Origin: an uncultured Parafilimonas sp. | GTDB taxonomy: Bacteria; Bacteroidota; Bacteroidia; Chitinophagales; Chitinophagaceae | DNA length: 64,000 nucleotides | NCBI GenBank assembly: GCA_903882935.1 | Contig: CAIRZB010000001.1 | Location: forward strand, 124,001-188,000 | Direction: 5' to 3' | Shown: positions 15,781 to 24,222 of the stretch, piece after piece | Numbering within the stretch: position 1 is the first letter of the stretch | Layout: each line of letters starts with the position of its first letter | The notes under the pieces: generated by a model | The model's database searches: none | What the model saw: the letters and a program-made list of their open reading frames with translations, nothing else | Told to the model about the DNA's origin: nothing | Translations under genes and position numbers: made by a program

Positions 15781-16683
15781 CTATTTATCAAGCGTGTTGC
15801 CCCCGCCAACTGCTTGGTAGTTTTCTACAAACCACCGCAAAGCCGGGCTTCTGTTTGTATTTTTATAGGCCAACACTACTTCGGTTGTTACCGGTATGTT
15901 CTGCAACCCTATAAAATTTAGCTTTAAGTGGCTGTATTGCAGCCTAAGCGATAACGGAAGGATTGACACACCCAACCCCGCCTCTGCAAGCTGTAGAATG
16001 GAGTGTACATTGTTGGCCTCATGTATAATATTGGGCTTAAAACCCAGTCTCGCGCAAATTTCCAACAGCTTTTCGTGATAATTGGGCGCAAAGGTTTTAT
16101 TGAAAAATATAAAAGGGCTAACCTGCAAATAAGCTGCCAGCTCACTTTGGCTACTTATATCGGTTGCGCTGGCTGGCATTACCACCATAAAGGGGTCAAA
16201 AAAGAGTGTTTTAAGGGTAAGTTGTTCGCTTTGTACGGGTGTGCGGAGGATGCCAACATCTAAATTGCCTTGTTGCAAATCAGCTATTTGTGTAATGGTG
16301 GGTACCTCGAACAAACTGGTTGTAACATACGGGAAAACGCCGCGCATAGCCATTAATACGTCAGCCAAGTGCGGTTGGTAAACGGAACTGATATAGCCAA
16401 TTTTTAACTGTCCGCTGTCGTTTTGGTGAATTTGCTGGGCAATGTTTTTGGCTTCTTCCAATTGCGCAAATATTGCATCCACTTGTTGTTTAAAATACTT
16501 CCCGGCATCCGTTAAGGCAACGTGCTTGTTGTTACGCAAAAACAATTGCACACCCAGTTCAATCTCCAATTCTTTTATTTGGCGGCTTAATGGCGGCTGG
16601 GAAATGAACAGTTTTACGGCTGCATGGCCAAAATGGAGTTCCTCCGCCACAGTTTTAAAATAACGCAAATGCCTAAGTTTCAT
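15781..16683 (-). CDS. LysR-family transcriptional regulator
   Basis: A 300-aa LysR regulator. The N-terminal winged helix-turn-helix (residues 1-60) has HLRYFKTVAEELHFGHAA followed by ISQPPLSRQIKELE, close to the CbnR/BenM subgroup, and a two-lobed effector-binding domain follows (IGYISSVYQPHLADVL onward). ATG 16683 (MKLRHLRYF) is the natural LysR start; the frame is open 17 residues further upstream. It is transcribed divergently from a methyltransferase gene across 85 bp, the usual arrangement for a LysR regulator and its target, so control of that gene and of itself is likely. The effector is unknown. Confidence 0.9.
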   Translation of the reverse strand: MKLRHLRYFKTVAEELHFGHAAVKLFISQPPLSRQIKELEIELGVQLFLRNNKHVALTDAGKYFKQQVDAIFAQLEEAKNIAQQIHQNDSGQLKIGYISSVYQPHLADVLMAMRGVFPYVTTSLFEVPTITQIADLQQGNLDVGILRTPVQSEQLTLKTLFFDPFMVVMPASATDISSQSELAAYLQVSPFIFFNKTFAPNYHEKLLEICARLGFKPNIIHEANNVHSILQLAEAGLGVSILPLSLRLQYSHLKLNFIGLQNIPVTTEVVLAYKNTNRSPALRWFVENYQAVGGGNTLDK

Positions 16684-16741
16684 ACTTAATAGGTATTGAT
16701 TAATGACAATCTTGGTATTTTTCAAATATGGCAAATGCTGG

Positions 16742-16749
16742 TAGGTTTG
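16742..16749 (+). promoter_or_regulatory. -7 promoter box TAGGTTTG (methyltransferase)
   Basis: Exact TAnnTTTG match in the 85-bp LysR/methyltransferase divergent region, 20 bp before the methyltransferase ATG. Overlap with the LysR control region would allow regulation. Confidence 0.5.
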
Positions 16750-16768
16750 TCAAATAAAATATTGTGAA

Positions 16769-17491
16769 ATGACAACACACTACGCAAAACATGCCACTAA
16801 TGAGGAAATTAAAGTTCGTTTTGACAGCTCAGTAGAACGTTTTTCGAACTTGGAAACCGGCCAGCAAACAACCATTGACGCACCGCTGATGATGGATTTG
16901 TGTACCGATGCAGCTGCCATGGTAAACCCGCAAGCAAAAGAACTGTTGGATATTGGCTGCGGCGCGGGTAATTACACTTTAAAAATGTTGCAGAAAGTAC
17001 CCCATTTAAACTGTACACTCAACGATTTAAGCCTGCCCATGCTTCAAAAAGCTAGGGAGCGTATTGCCCCGATAACCCAAGGCTCGGTAACCCTTATACA
17101 GGATGATATGAGAAACATGCAATTGCCGGATGGCCATTTTGACATTGTGCTTGCCGCAACCACTTTGCACCACCTGCGGGGCGATGCCGACTGGATGTTG
17201 ATGTTTAAAAAGGTATTTGCTTTGTTAAAGGATGGTGGCAGTTTTTGGGTGTCAGATCTGATAACGCATGACACAGCCGCAATAAACAGCCTGTTTAGGC
17301 AAAAGTACGGCCGCTACCTTGAGGCACTTGGCGGGGCAGACTATTGCAAACAGGTATGGGAATATGTTGAGTTTGAAGATACGCCGCGTTCCTTAAACTA
17401 CCAGTTAGGCTTGCTTGGAAAGGTTGGCTTCCGTAGTATTGAGATACTGCATAAAAACGCCGTTTTTGCGGCATTTGGTGGGGTTAAATAG
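16769..17491 (+). CDS. Class I SAM-dependent methyltransferase
   Basis: A 240-aa Rossmann-fold methyltransferase. Motif I is LLDIGCGAGNYTLKML (residues ~58-73), followed by an acidic loop (LNDLSLPML), the post-motif region QDDMRNMQLPDGHFDIVLA, and the catalytic-side TTLHHLRGD. It is of the ubiquinone/menaquinone-like or small-molecule type, not a DNA methyltransferase. The substrate is not evident. It is divergent from a LysR regulator 85 bp away, which probably controls it. The stop codon lies in the loop of a GGTGGGGTT/AACCCCACC hairpin. Confidence 0.88.
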   Translation: MTTHYAKHATNEEIKVRFDSSVERFSNLETGQQTTIDAPLMMDLCTDAAAMVNPQAKELLDIGCGAGNYTLKMLQKVPHLNCTLNDLSLPMLQKARERIAPITQGSVTLIQDDMRNMQLPDGHFDIVLAATTLHHLRGDADWMLMFKKVFALLKDGGSFWVSDLITHDTAAINSLFRQKYGRYLEALGGADYCKQVWEYVEFEDTPRSLNYQLGLLGKVGFRSIEILHKNAVFAAFGGVK

Positions 17492-17508
17492 GTGCTATCA
17501 ACCCCACC
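17477..17508 (+). terminator. Hairpin around the methyltransferase stop codon
   Basis: 9-bp inverted repeat GGTGGGGTT / AACCCCACC with a 14-nt loop containing the TAG stop. A TTTTT follows about 10 nt after the stem, so termination efficiency is uncertain. Confidence 0.45.
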
Positions 17509-17631
17509 ACAATCCACCTTTTTCATTGCATTTGCCTAGGTAATTACCAGCGTATACATAATATTAAAGTTTAATAACATATTAAGTGCTGTCAGTTCCA
17601 TGCCATTCACTATTTTCATACCCTGAAAAAA

Positions 17632-20172
17632 ATGACTATGGATTCACGCAGGGATTTTCTCAAAAAGGCAGCGTTGTTATCGGGTGGGGCAGGGTTGCTG
17701 GGCGCATTGCCCCCATCCATCCAAAAAGCCTTTGCCATTAACCCAGCACCGGGTACCACTTGGCTTGACGCCGAGCATATTGTGGTTTTAATGCAGGAAA
17801 ACCGGTCGTTCGACCACACTTTTGGCTCATTGCAAGGGGTTAGAGGCTTTAACGACCCGCGGTATATCGAACTAGCCAACGGCAACCCCGTTTGGTTGCA
17901 AACCAGCGCAGGGGGCGAAACCTACACCCCCTTCCATTTGGATATAAGGAATACCAAAATAACATGGATGGGTTCGTTGCCACATTCCTGGAACAACCAA
18001 ACAGACGCTAGGAACAATGGGCAATATGATAAATGGCTGGATGTAAAAAAATCTGGCAACGAGGAGTATTCAAAAATACCCCTGACCATGGGTTATTACA
18101 CCCGGGAGGATATACCTTTTTACTATGCCTTGGCTGACGCATTTACCGTGTGTGACCAAAACTTTTGCTCCTGCCTTACCGGCACCACACCCAACCGGTT
18201 GTTTCTATGGTCTGGGACAATACGTGAAGAGCAGCACGAGAACTCAAGGGCACATGTGTATAACGATGAGGTGGATTACGACAAGTGGGCGAAATGGAAA
18301 TCGTACCCGGAGCGGTTGGAAGAGGCGGGCATATCGTGGAGGATTTACCAAAATGATATAACAGTGGAAGCGGGGCTTACCGATGAGGAAGACACATGGT
18401 TGGATAATTTTAGCGACAACCCCATTGAATATTTTGAAAATTACCACGTAAAGCTGTCGAAACGATACTTAAACTACCTGCTGAAAGCGTCCGCAACGCT
18501 GCCAATGGAAATTGAAAGCCTGGAGAAACAGCTACAAACCTCTGACGCAAAGGGTAAGGAACTGGCGGCTTTGCAAAAACAACTGGCTGAGAAGAGAAAA
18601 GCCCTAGAAAACGTGAAGGAGGACAAAGCCATTTATACCCCCGAGAAGTACGAACAGCTGTCGCAATACCATAAAAACCTGCACGAAAAGGCGTTTACTA
18701 ACAATAAAAACGACCCAGATTACCTAAAACTCACCACCTTACAATATAAAGACGGTGCTGATGAGCGCGAGGTAAAAGTGCCCAAAGGAGACACCTTGTA
18801 TCAGTTTAGGGAAGACGTGAAAACGGGAAAGCTTCCCACCGTGTCGTGGCTGGTGGCACCCGAGGCTTTTTCTGACCACCCAAGTTCAGCCTGGTATGGC
18901 GCTTGGTATGTTTCGGAAGTATTGGATATATTAACACAAAACCCTGAAGTATGGAAGAAAACCATCTTCATCCTCAATTACGATGAGAACGATGGCTATT
19001 TTGACCATGTTCCGCCGTTTGTTGCGCCCAATGCCCACGATGCATCAACAGGCAAAGCCTCCGCCGGGTTGGATACTTCTGTTGAGTTTGTGACCATGGA
19101 ACAGGAAAAGAAAACCCCGGGCATGTCGGAAGACCGTATGCGTGAAGGCCCCATTGGTTTGGGTTACCGGGTGCCTATGGTGGTAGCCTCGCCGTGGAGC
19201 CGGGGCGGCTGGGTTAACTCCCAGGTTTTCGACCATACATCGTGCCTGCGGTTAATGGAGGCGTTTTTGGAACATAAAGTGGGCAAGCCCGTTAAAGAGA
19301 CCAATATAAGCGACTGGCGCAGAACCGTGTGCGGAGACCTTACATCGGTGTTTAGGCCATACAATGGGGAAGCGATAACCTTACCGAAATTTTTAGAACG
19401 GAACAACTTTGTAGAAGGGATACACAAGGCGAAATTTAAAGACATACCGATAGACTACAGCCTGCTGAGCGGAGATGAGTTGGCGGATATTAAACGCAGG
19501 CCTTTGAATAACAAATACCTGCCAAAGCAAGAAAAAGGGATACGGCAAGCATGTGCCCTGCCTTACGAACTACAGGCAGATGGTATACTAACAGCCGATA
19601 AAAAACGGTTTGAAATTACCATGCAGGCTAAAAGGGATATTTATGGGGCCAAGGCCGCCGGTGCGCCATTTGTTGTATATGCACCCGGTAGTTTTAAGAA
19701 GAACAAAGTAGCTGATAAGGCCTATAGCTGGAATTATGCCGTGGCCGCTGGTGCCAGCGTGGCTGAAGTTTGGAATATTGATGATTTTGAAAACGGGTTA
19801 TACCACTTGCGGGTATACGGGCCCAACGGTTTTTACAGGGAGTTTAAAGGCGGCAATTACGACCCCGCAATAAAAGCGCTTATACAATATAATGCCCAAG
19901 GCCCCAGTATATTGTTGGCAGTACAAAACACCGGGCCGGAAAAATATACTGTTGAGGTAGAGGATAACGGTTACAAAACTGGTAACCAAACATTGGTACT
20001 GGATGCGGCCGGCACTAAAGGGGCTGAGCATGTAATTACCATAAACTTGGCTAAAACCTATGGTTGGTACGATGTTACGCTGCGGGTAAAAGGGAAAAGT
20101 ATTTTTCAACAACGGTACGCGGGCCGTGTTGAAACTGGCAAGCCAAGTTTTACCGACCCACTGATGGGGTAG
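17632..20172 (+). CDS. Phosphocholine-specific (non-hemolytic) phospholipase C, Tat-exported
   Basis: Secreted phospholipase C of the acid-phosphatase-like phosphoesterase superfamily, hydrolysing phosphatidylcholine or sphingomyelin to phosphocholine. A twin-arginine signal (SRRDFLKKAALLSGG) is at the N-terminus, so it is exported folded. The phosphoesterase domain (~45-560) has IVVLMQENRSFDHTFGSLQG and NYDENDGYFDHVPPF with the metal-binding and catalytic acidic/His residues. The last ~220 residues match the two DUF756 C-terminal domains of this family. The length (846 aa) is typical. Start 17632 or 17638 gives the same signal. An MFS transporter gene follows after 168 bp and could import a product, but that is inference. 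Confidence 0.9.
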   Translation: MTMDSRRDFLKKAALLSGGAGLLGALPPSIQKAFAINPAPGTTWLDAEHIVVLMQENRSFDHTFGSLQGVRGFNDPRYIELANGNPVWLQTSAGGETYTPFHLDIRNTKITWMGSLPHSWNNQTDARNNGQYDKWLDVKKSGNEEYSKIPLTMGYYTREDIPFYYALADAFTVCDQNFCSCLTGTTPNRLFLWSGTIREEQHENSRAHVYNDEVDYDKWAKWKSYPERLEEAGISWRIYQNDITVEAGLTDEEDTWLDNFSDNPIEYFENYHVKLSKRYLNYLLKASATLPMEIESLEKQLQTSDAKGKELAALQKQLAEKRKALENVKEDKAIYTPEKYEQLSQYHKNLHEKAFTNNKNDPDYLKLTTLQYKDGADEREVKVPKGDTLYQFREDVKTGKLPTVSWLVAPEAFSDHPSSAWYGAWYVSEVLDILTQNPEVWKKTIFILNYDENDGYFDHVPPFVAPNAHDASTGKASAGLDTSVEFVTMEQEKKTPGMSEDRMREGPIGLGYRVPMVVASPWSRGGWVNSQVFDHTSCLRLMEAFLEHKVGKPVKETNISDWRRTVCGDLTSVFRPYNGEAITLPKFLERNNFVEGIHKAKFKDIPIDYSLLSGDELADIKRRPLNNKYLPKQEKGIRQACALPYELQADGILTADKKRFEITMQAKRDIYGAKAAGAPFVVYAPGSFKKNKVADKAYSWNYAVAAGASVAEVWNIDDFENGLYHLRVYGPNGFYREFKGGNYDPAIKALIQYNAQGPSILLAVQNTGPEKYTVEVEDNGYKTGNQTLVLDAAGTKGAEHVITINLAKTYGWYDVTLRVKGKSIFQQRYAGRVETGKPSFTDPLMG

Positions 20173-20340
20173 GGTTGGGCTTAAGAAGGTATAGGGTTGG
20201 CAAGTTTTTTACATCAAAAGCAATTGAATAAACGAAGGAAGCAAGCGTTTATTTGTTACGCTTTGTATAAAAAATGCCTACTTTTTTCATTTTTTTTGGT
20301 AAAGAAAATCTTGTTCTCCATAAATAATGTTATTTGCGGC

Positions 20341-21561
20341 ATGCGTGCCAAAACGAACAGTTTATTTCAGCTTGCGGTAATTGTAAGCGCACTTGGTTTT
20401 TTTGTTGACACTTACGACTTGTTGTTGTTTGCCATAATACGCAAGCCAAGCCTTGCTGCATTAGGCCTCTCCCCAAATGAGGTGTTTACCAAAGGCGAGC
20501 TGCTCATTAGCATCCAAATGATTGGCATTGTGCTGGGCGGTATTGTGTTTGGCGTTTTGGGCGACAAGGCCGGCCGTTTGCGGGTATTGTTTGGCTCTAT
20601 CATCTTGTATTCTGCGGCCAACATCCTTAATGGGTTTGTAACATCGCTGCCCCAATACATTATTTTACGTTTTATTGCAGGCGTAGGCTTGGCGGGGGAG
20701 CTAGGTGCCGGCGTTACGCTGGTAAGCGAGTTGTTGCCCAAGGAAAAGCGCAGTATGGCAGCCGGGCTTATTGCTGGTTTTGGTTTGTTTGGGGTGGTTA
20801 CAGCAGTTATTGCACACAAATATTTTGATTGGCGTGTTTGTTATTTTATAGGTGGCGGGCTGGGCATTTTATTACTGCTGATGCGTATTCAAGTACAAGA
20901 AAGTGGCCTTTTTAACACAGTAAAGCAGGCAAGCGTGCAGCGGGGTAACTTTCTAATGTTTTTTACCAGCCGCGAACGGTTTTTGCGGTACTTAAAGTGT
21001 ATACTAATTGGTGTGCCGGTTTGGTATGTGATTGGGATACTGGTAACATTTGCCGACCAGTTTGCCGTAGCCATGCATATACAAAATGTTGACCCAGGCA
21101 CTGCCATTCTGTATTTGTACTTGGCTATCGCCATGGGCGATTTTAGTGTTGGCTGGCTATGCGAAAAGTTAAAAAGCCGTAAGAAAACCCTTTTCATTTT
21201 TTACGGCATCACCATGCTGTTTGTTACACTGTACTTTTTGCAACAGGGGGGCAGTGCGCAAAAATTTTATATTATTTGTGCCGGTATGGGCTATGGGGCA
21301 GGTTTTAACGTGGTGTACATAACCCTTGGGGTTGAGCAATTTGGCACAAACCTGCGTGCATCTGCCGCCATAAGTATACCCAATATGGTTAGGGGATCCC
21401 TTACTTTACTGTTGTTGCTGTTTAAGTTTGCCCGGGAATTTTTTAGCGATGTTGTTACCGGTGGCTGGGTAACAGGGCTATTACTTTTCGCGATAGGCAT
21501 TATTGCGGCAGTTACCATAAAAGAATCCTACGGAAAAGAGCTTGATTTTATTGAGGAATAG
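20341..21561 (+). CDS. MFS transporter (metabolite:H+ symporter type)
   Basis: A 406-aa integral membrane transporter with about 12 hydrophobic segments. The loop 2-3 signature is present as FGVLGDKAGRLRVLFGS, and the fourth segment has the acidic RFIAGVGLAGELGAG typical of the sugar/metabolite-H+ symporter families that take up organic acids, betaines or phosphate. The open frame extends to 20197, but the ATG at 20341 leads straight into the first transmembrane segment. It lies downstream of the Tat-exported phospholipase C on the same strand; uptake of a released headgroup is possible. The substrate is not predictable from sequence. Confidence 0.85.
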   Translation: MRAKTNSLFQLAVIVSALGFFVDTYDLLLFAIIRKPSLAALGLSPNEVFTKGELLISIQMIGIVLGGIVFGVLGDKAGRLRVLFGSIILYSAANILNGFVTSLPQYIILRFIAGVGLAGELGAGVTLVSELLPKEKRSMAAGLIAGFGLFGVVTAVIAHKYFDWRVCYFIGGGLGILLLLMRIQVQESGLFNTVKQASVQRGNFLMFFTSRERFLRYLKCILIGVPVWYVIGILVTFADQFAVAMHIQNVDPGTAILYLYLAIAMGDFSVGWLCEKLKSRKKTLFIFYGITMLFVTLYFLQQGGSAQKFYIICAGMGYGAGFNVVYITLGVEQFGTNLRASAAISIPNMVRGSLTLLLLLFKFAREFFSDVVTGGWVTGLLLFAIGIIAAVTIKESYGKELDFIEE

Positions 21562-21673
21562 TCGTACAAAGTACTGGCAAGGGTGATGTGGTAGCGCGAG
21601 TGCTAATTGATGCCCACAATAATAAATTGTGCCGCCCGTTGTTGCCTAAGTGTTGTAAACTTGCTGCCAAACA

Positions 21674-23455
21674 ATGGGGAGATTTTTTATACATATTGCT
21701 TTGTGTTTTTTTTTGTGTGTTAGCAGTATGGTTGGCTATGCACAAAAAGGCTGTAGGCTGGTAATTGTACCGGTTGATACACCTGCTGCCCCAAGGGTAC
21801 CGCAAATGCAAACAGTTTTTTCTTCAAAAGCGGGCTGCTTGTTATATGTGCAAAAAATCCCGACGCTGCTAAGGGCACAGGGCTACATCAGTGCTTCTAT
21901 AGACAGCATTTACCAAGATTCCTCTTTTGTATACATCAATTTATTTAGCGGCAGAAAATACCATTGGGAGGGCCTTCGGGTGAACGAGGACAACTGGTTG
22001 TTGCTAAACCAGCTTGGGTTTAGCCGGGCAACATTTAATAACAAACCATTTAGCCAAAATAAAGTAACCCAGTTATACAATGGCCTGCTTGATTATTTTG
22101 GCAATGCAGGGTACCCGTTTGCTAAAATAACCATGGACAGTGTAACGATACGCGGTGGTAACATTAGTGCCCGGCTGAATATAAATAAAGGGTTTGTGTA
22201 CCACATTGACACCATATTGGTTAATGGCAGCGCAAAACTAAGCCGTAATTTTATTTACCATTATTTGGATATTAAGCCCCACGATATTTACGCACAAAAC
22301 ATATTGGATAAGATAAGCAAACGGCTTGCTGAATTGCCCTACGTGGAACAGTACCAAACCTGGGGCCTTAGCATGCTTAACAAAGGCTCTAACATAAACC
22401 TTTACTTGCAGCCGAGGCGAAGCAACCAGGTAAACGTTTTGGTGGGGTTTTTACCCGCCAACCAAGCTTTGGGGGGCAAGCTTTTGTTAACCGGGGATGC
22501 GGCGCTTAACTTACGCAACCCATTTGGCAATGGTGAGAATATAGTTATTAACTGGCAGCAATTGCAGGCCCGCAGCCCAAAATTGAACCTGCTATTTCAA
22601 AGGCCGTATATTTTCCATTCACCTTTTGGGCTGAATGTGAGTTTTGATTTGTATAAGCAAGACTCCTCCTATCTTAACATTAATGCCCAGTTAGGTATGC
22701 AATATGTGCTGTCTGCCAGCCAGTCGGGTAGTATTTATATCCAATCAAAGTCAACCACGGTGCTAAATGTTGACACGGCTGGCGTTATTTACACCAAGCA
22801 ATTGCCCCAAATGGGCGATGTGGGTTCAATAAGCCTTGCGCTGCAATACAGTTTTAACAATACCAATTACCGATTTAACCCCTTAAAAGGTAACGAACTG
22901 CAAATAACTGCGGCATTTGGCAACAAGACCGTAAAAAAAAGCAATGCTATTGTTAACATAAAAGACCCTGCTTTTAACTATGGTACGCTATACGATACCA
23001 TAAAATTACATAGTTACCTTTTTACGGCTAGGTTGGCCGCGGCGCATTATTTTGCAATGGGCAGGCAATCCACCTTAAAAGCTGGCCTAAATGCAGGCTG
23101 GTACCAAACGCCAAATTATTTCAAGAATGAGCTTTTTCAAATTGGCGGCTACCGGTTGTTGCGCGGTTTTGATGAAGAGAGTATTTATGCAAACCGTTTT
23201 GCGGTAGGCACGGCCGAATACAGGTACCTGCTAGGGCAAAATTCGTACCTATTTGGATTTGCTGACGGAGGCTGGGCAAAATACCAAGCCATTGGTAATA
23301 GTTTTGCACATACTTACATAGGTGCGGGTGTAGGCCTTGCCTTTGAAACCAAAGGCGGAGTGGTAAATTTTTCTTTATCCGCAGGCAAACGCGACGATAC
23401 CAGCTTTAACCTAAGCCAGCTTAAGATTCATATAGGTTTTTTGAGCGTATTCTAA
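21674..23455 (+). CDS. Omp85-superfamily outer-membrane protein (BamA/TamA-like)
   Basis: A 593-aa exported protein: signal peptide (ending near VGYAQ), then about 200 residues with POTRA-like repeats (GYISASIDSIYQDSSFVYIN; GYPFAKITMDSVTIRGGNIS; VNGSAKLSRNFIYHYLDIKP), then a beta-barrel of about 350 residues. The barrel contains the Omp85 lid-loop signature in GGYRLLRGFDEESIYAN (R-G-F) and ends in a C-terminal Phe (GFLSVF), the usual outer-membrane insertion signal. It is shorter than true BamA, so it is probably a TamA-like or lineage-specific member involved in outer-membrane protein or lipid insertion. No partner gene is adjacent. Confidence 0.85.
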   Translation: MGRFFIHIALCFFLCVSSMVGYAQKGCRLVIVPVDTPAAPRVPQMQTVFSSKAGCLLYVQKIPTLLRAQGYISASIDSIYQDSSFVYINLFSGRKYHWEGLRVNEDNWLLLNQLGFSRATFNNKPFSQNKVTQLYNGLLDYFGNAGYPFAKITMDSVTIRGGNISARLNINKGFVYHIDTILVNGSAKLSRNFIYHYLDIKPHDIYAQNILDKISKRLAELPYVEQYQTWGLSMLNKGSNINLYLQPRRSNQVNVLVGFLPANQALGGKLLLTGDAALNLRNPFGNGENIVINWQQLQARSPKLNLLFQRPYIFHSPFGLNVSFDLYKQDSSYLNINAQLGMQYVLSASQSGSIYIQSKSTTVLNVDTAGVIYTKQLPQMGDVGSISLALQYSFNNTNYRFNPLKGNELQITAAFGNKTVKKSNAIVNIKDPAFNYGTLYDTIKLHSYLFTARLAAAHYFAMGRQSTLKAGLNAGWYQTPNYFKNELFQIGGYRLLRGFDEESIYANRFAVGTAEYRYLLGQNSYLFGFADGGWAKYQAIGNSFAHTYIGAGVGLAFETKGGVVNFSLSAGKRDDTSFNLSQLKIHIGFLSVF

Positions 23456-23665
23456 TAAGTAGCCCGGAAGTTGGCACGTTTGAAGTACACGAAAAGTAGC
23501 CCGCTTGCAGCTAAGGGCTATGATTTAAAGTGCAAAAAGTGATTTTGCAAAACCTACAGTATACAAACAGGCCTTTAATTGTATGCGTGTGTAGCATTTT
23601 CTCGAAGGGGATTATTTTTTTGTAAAATTATTTTGTCAGTATTTTAACATTCGTAATTTCATAAA

Positions 23666-24118
23666 ATGTTCGTACCCATACTATTATCTGTTATACCCTT
23701 CGGTATATTACTGTCTTTGATATTATTCAGCAACCGAAAACCTACCCATGCTGGTGCAATTGTTTACCGTAAGCAAGATGGTCGCACCCTTTTCTTGTTG
23801 GTTTCATCGTCATCCACCAAGGGCAAATGGGTTTTCCCCAAAGGTTACATTGATAAAGGTGAGAAGCCTGTTTCCGCTGCCGTAAGGGAAGTGATGGAAG
23901 AAGCTGGTGTGCGCGCGAAGCCGCTTAAAAAAGCCGGTGTTACTAAATACACAAAAAAAGGCAAGCCCTACTGTGCGGTGTATTATATCATGCGATTTTC
24001 TGAATTTAAGAACCAGGGCTTGGAAAACAGGCAAGTGCTTTGGTTGGAGAAAGATGAGGCGTTGGAAAAGCTGGGCAGTGCAAACAGCGCGAGCTTGTTG
24101 AGAAAAGTTGTTGTATAG
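23666..24118 (+). CDS. Nudix hydrolase
   Basis: A 150-aa Nudix protein. After an N-terminal hydrophobic segment (ILLSVIPFGILLSLILF) the fold begins at AGAIVYRKQDGR. The Nudix box is complete in GYIDKGEKPVSAAVREVMEE followed by AGV (G-x5-E-x7-R-E-x2-E-E-x-G), with the metal-binding Glu residues intact. It would cleave a nucleoside diphosphate linked to another moiety; the closest overall look is diadenosine-polyphosphate or diphosphoinositol-phosphate hydrolases (KGKWVFPKG before the box). The N-terminal hydrophobic stretch could anchor it to the membrane, which is unusual for the family; a shorter start within the frame is not obvious. Confidence 0.9.
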   Translation: MFVPILLSVIPFGILLSLILFSNRKPTHAGAIVYRKQDGRTLFLLVSSSSTKGKWVFPKGYIDKGEKPVSAAVREVMEEAGVRAKPLKKAGVTKYTKKGKPYCAVYYIMRFSEFKNQGLENRQVLWLEKDEALEKLGSANSASLLRKVVV

Positions 24119-24196
24119 CTAACAGGCTGGTTATTAATAGCTTGGTTATAGAATTGCCCCATTGGCAGATTTTATTTTAACAGAGTTATGTTTGGC

Positions 24197-24204
24197 TATC
24201 TTTA
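24197..24204 (+). promoter_or_regulatory. Candidate -7 promoter box TATCTTTA (GH97 gene)
   Basis: One-base variant of TAnnTTTG, 19 bp before the GH97 ATG. Identical to the octamers at 11873 and 35093. Confidence 0.4.
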
Positions 24205-24222
24205 TAGCCACATAATTGCAAT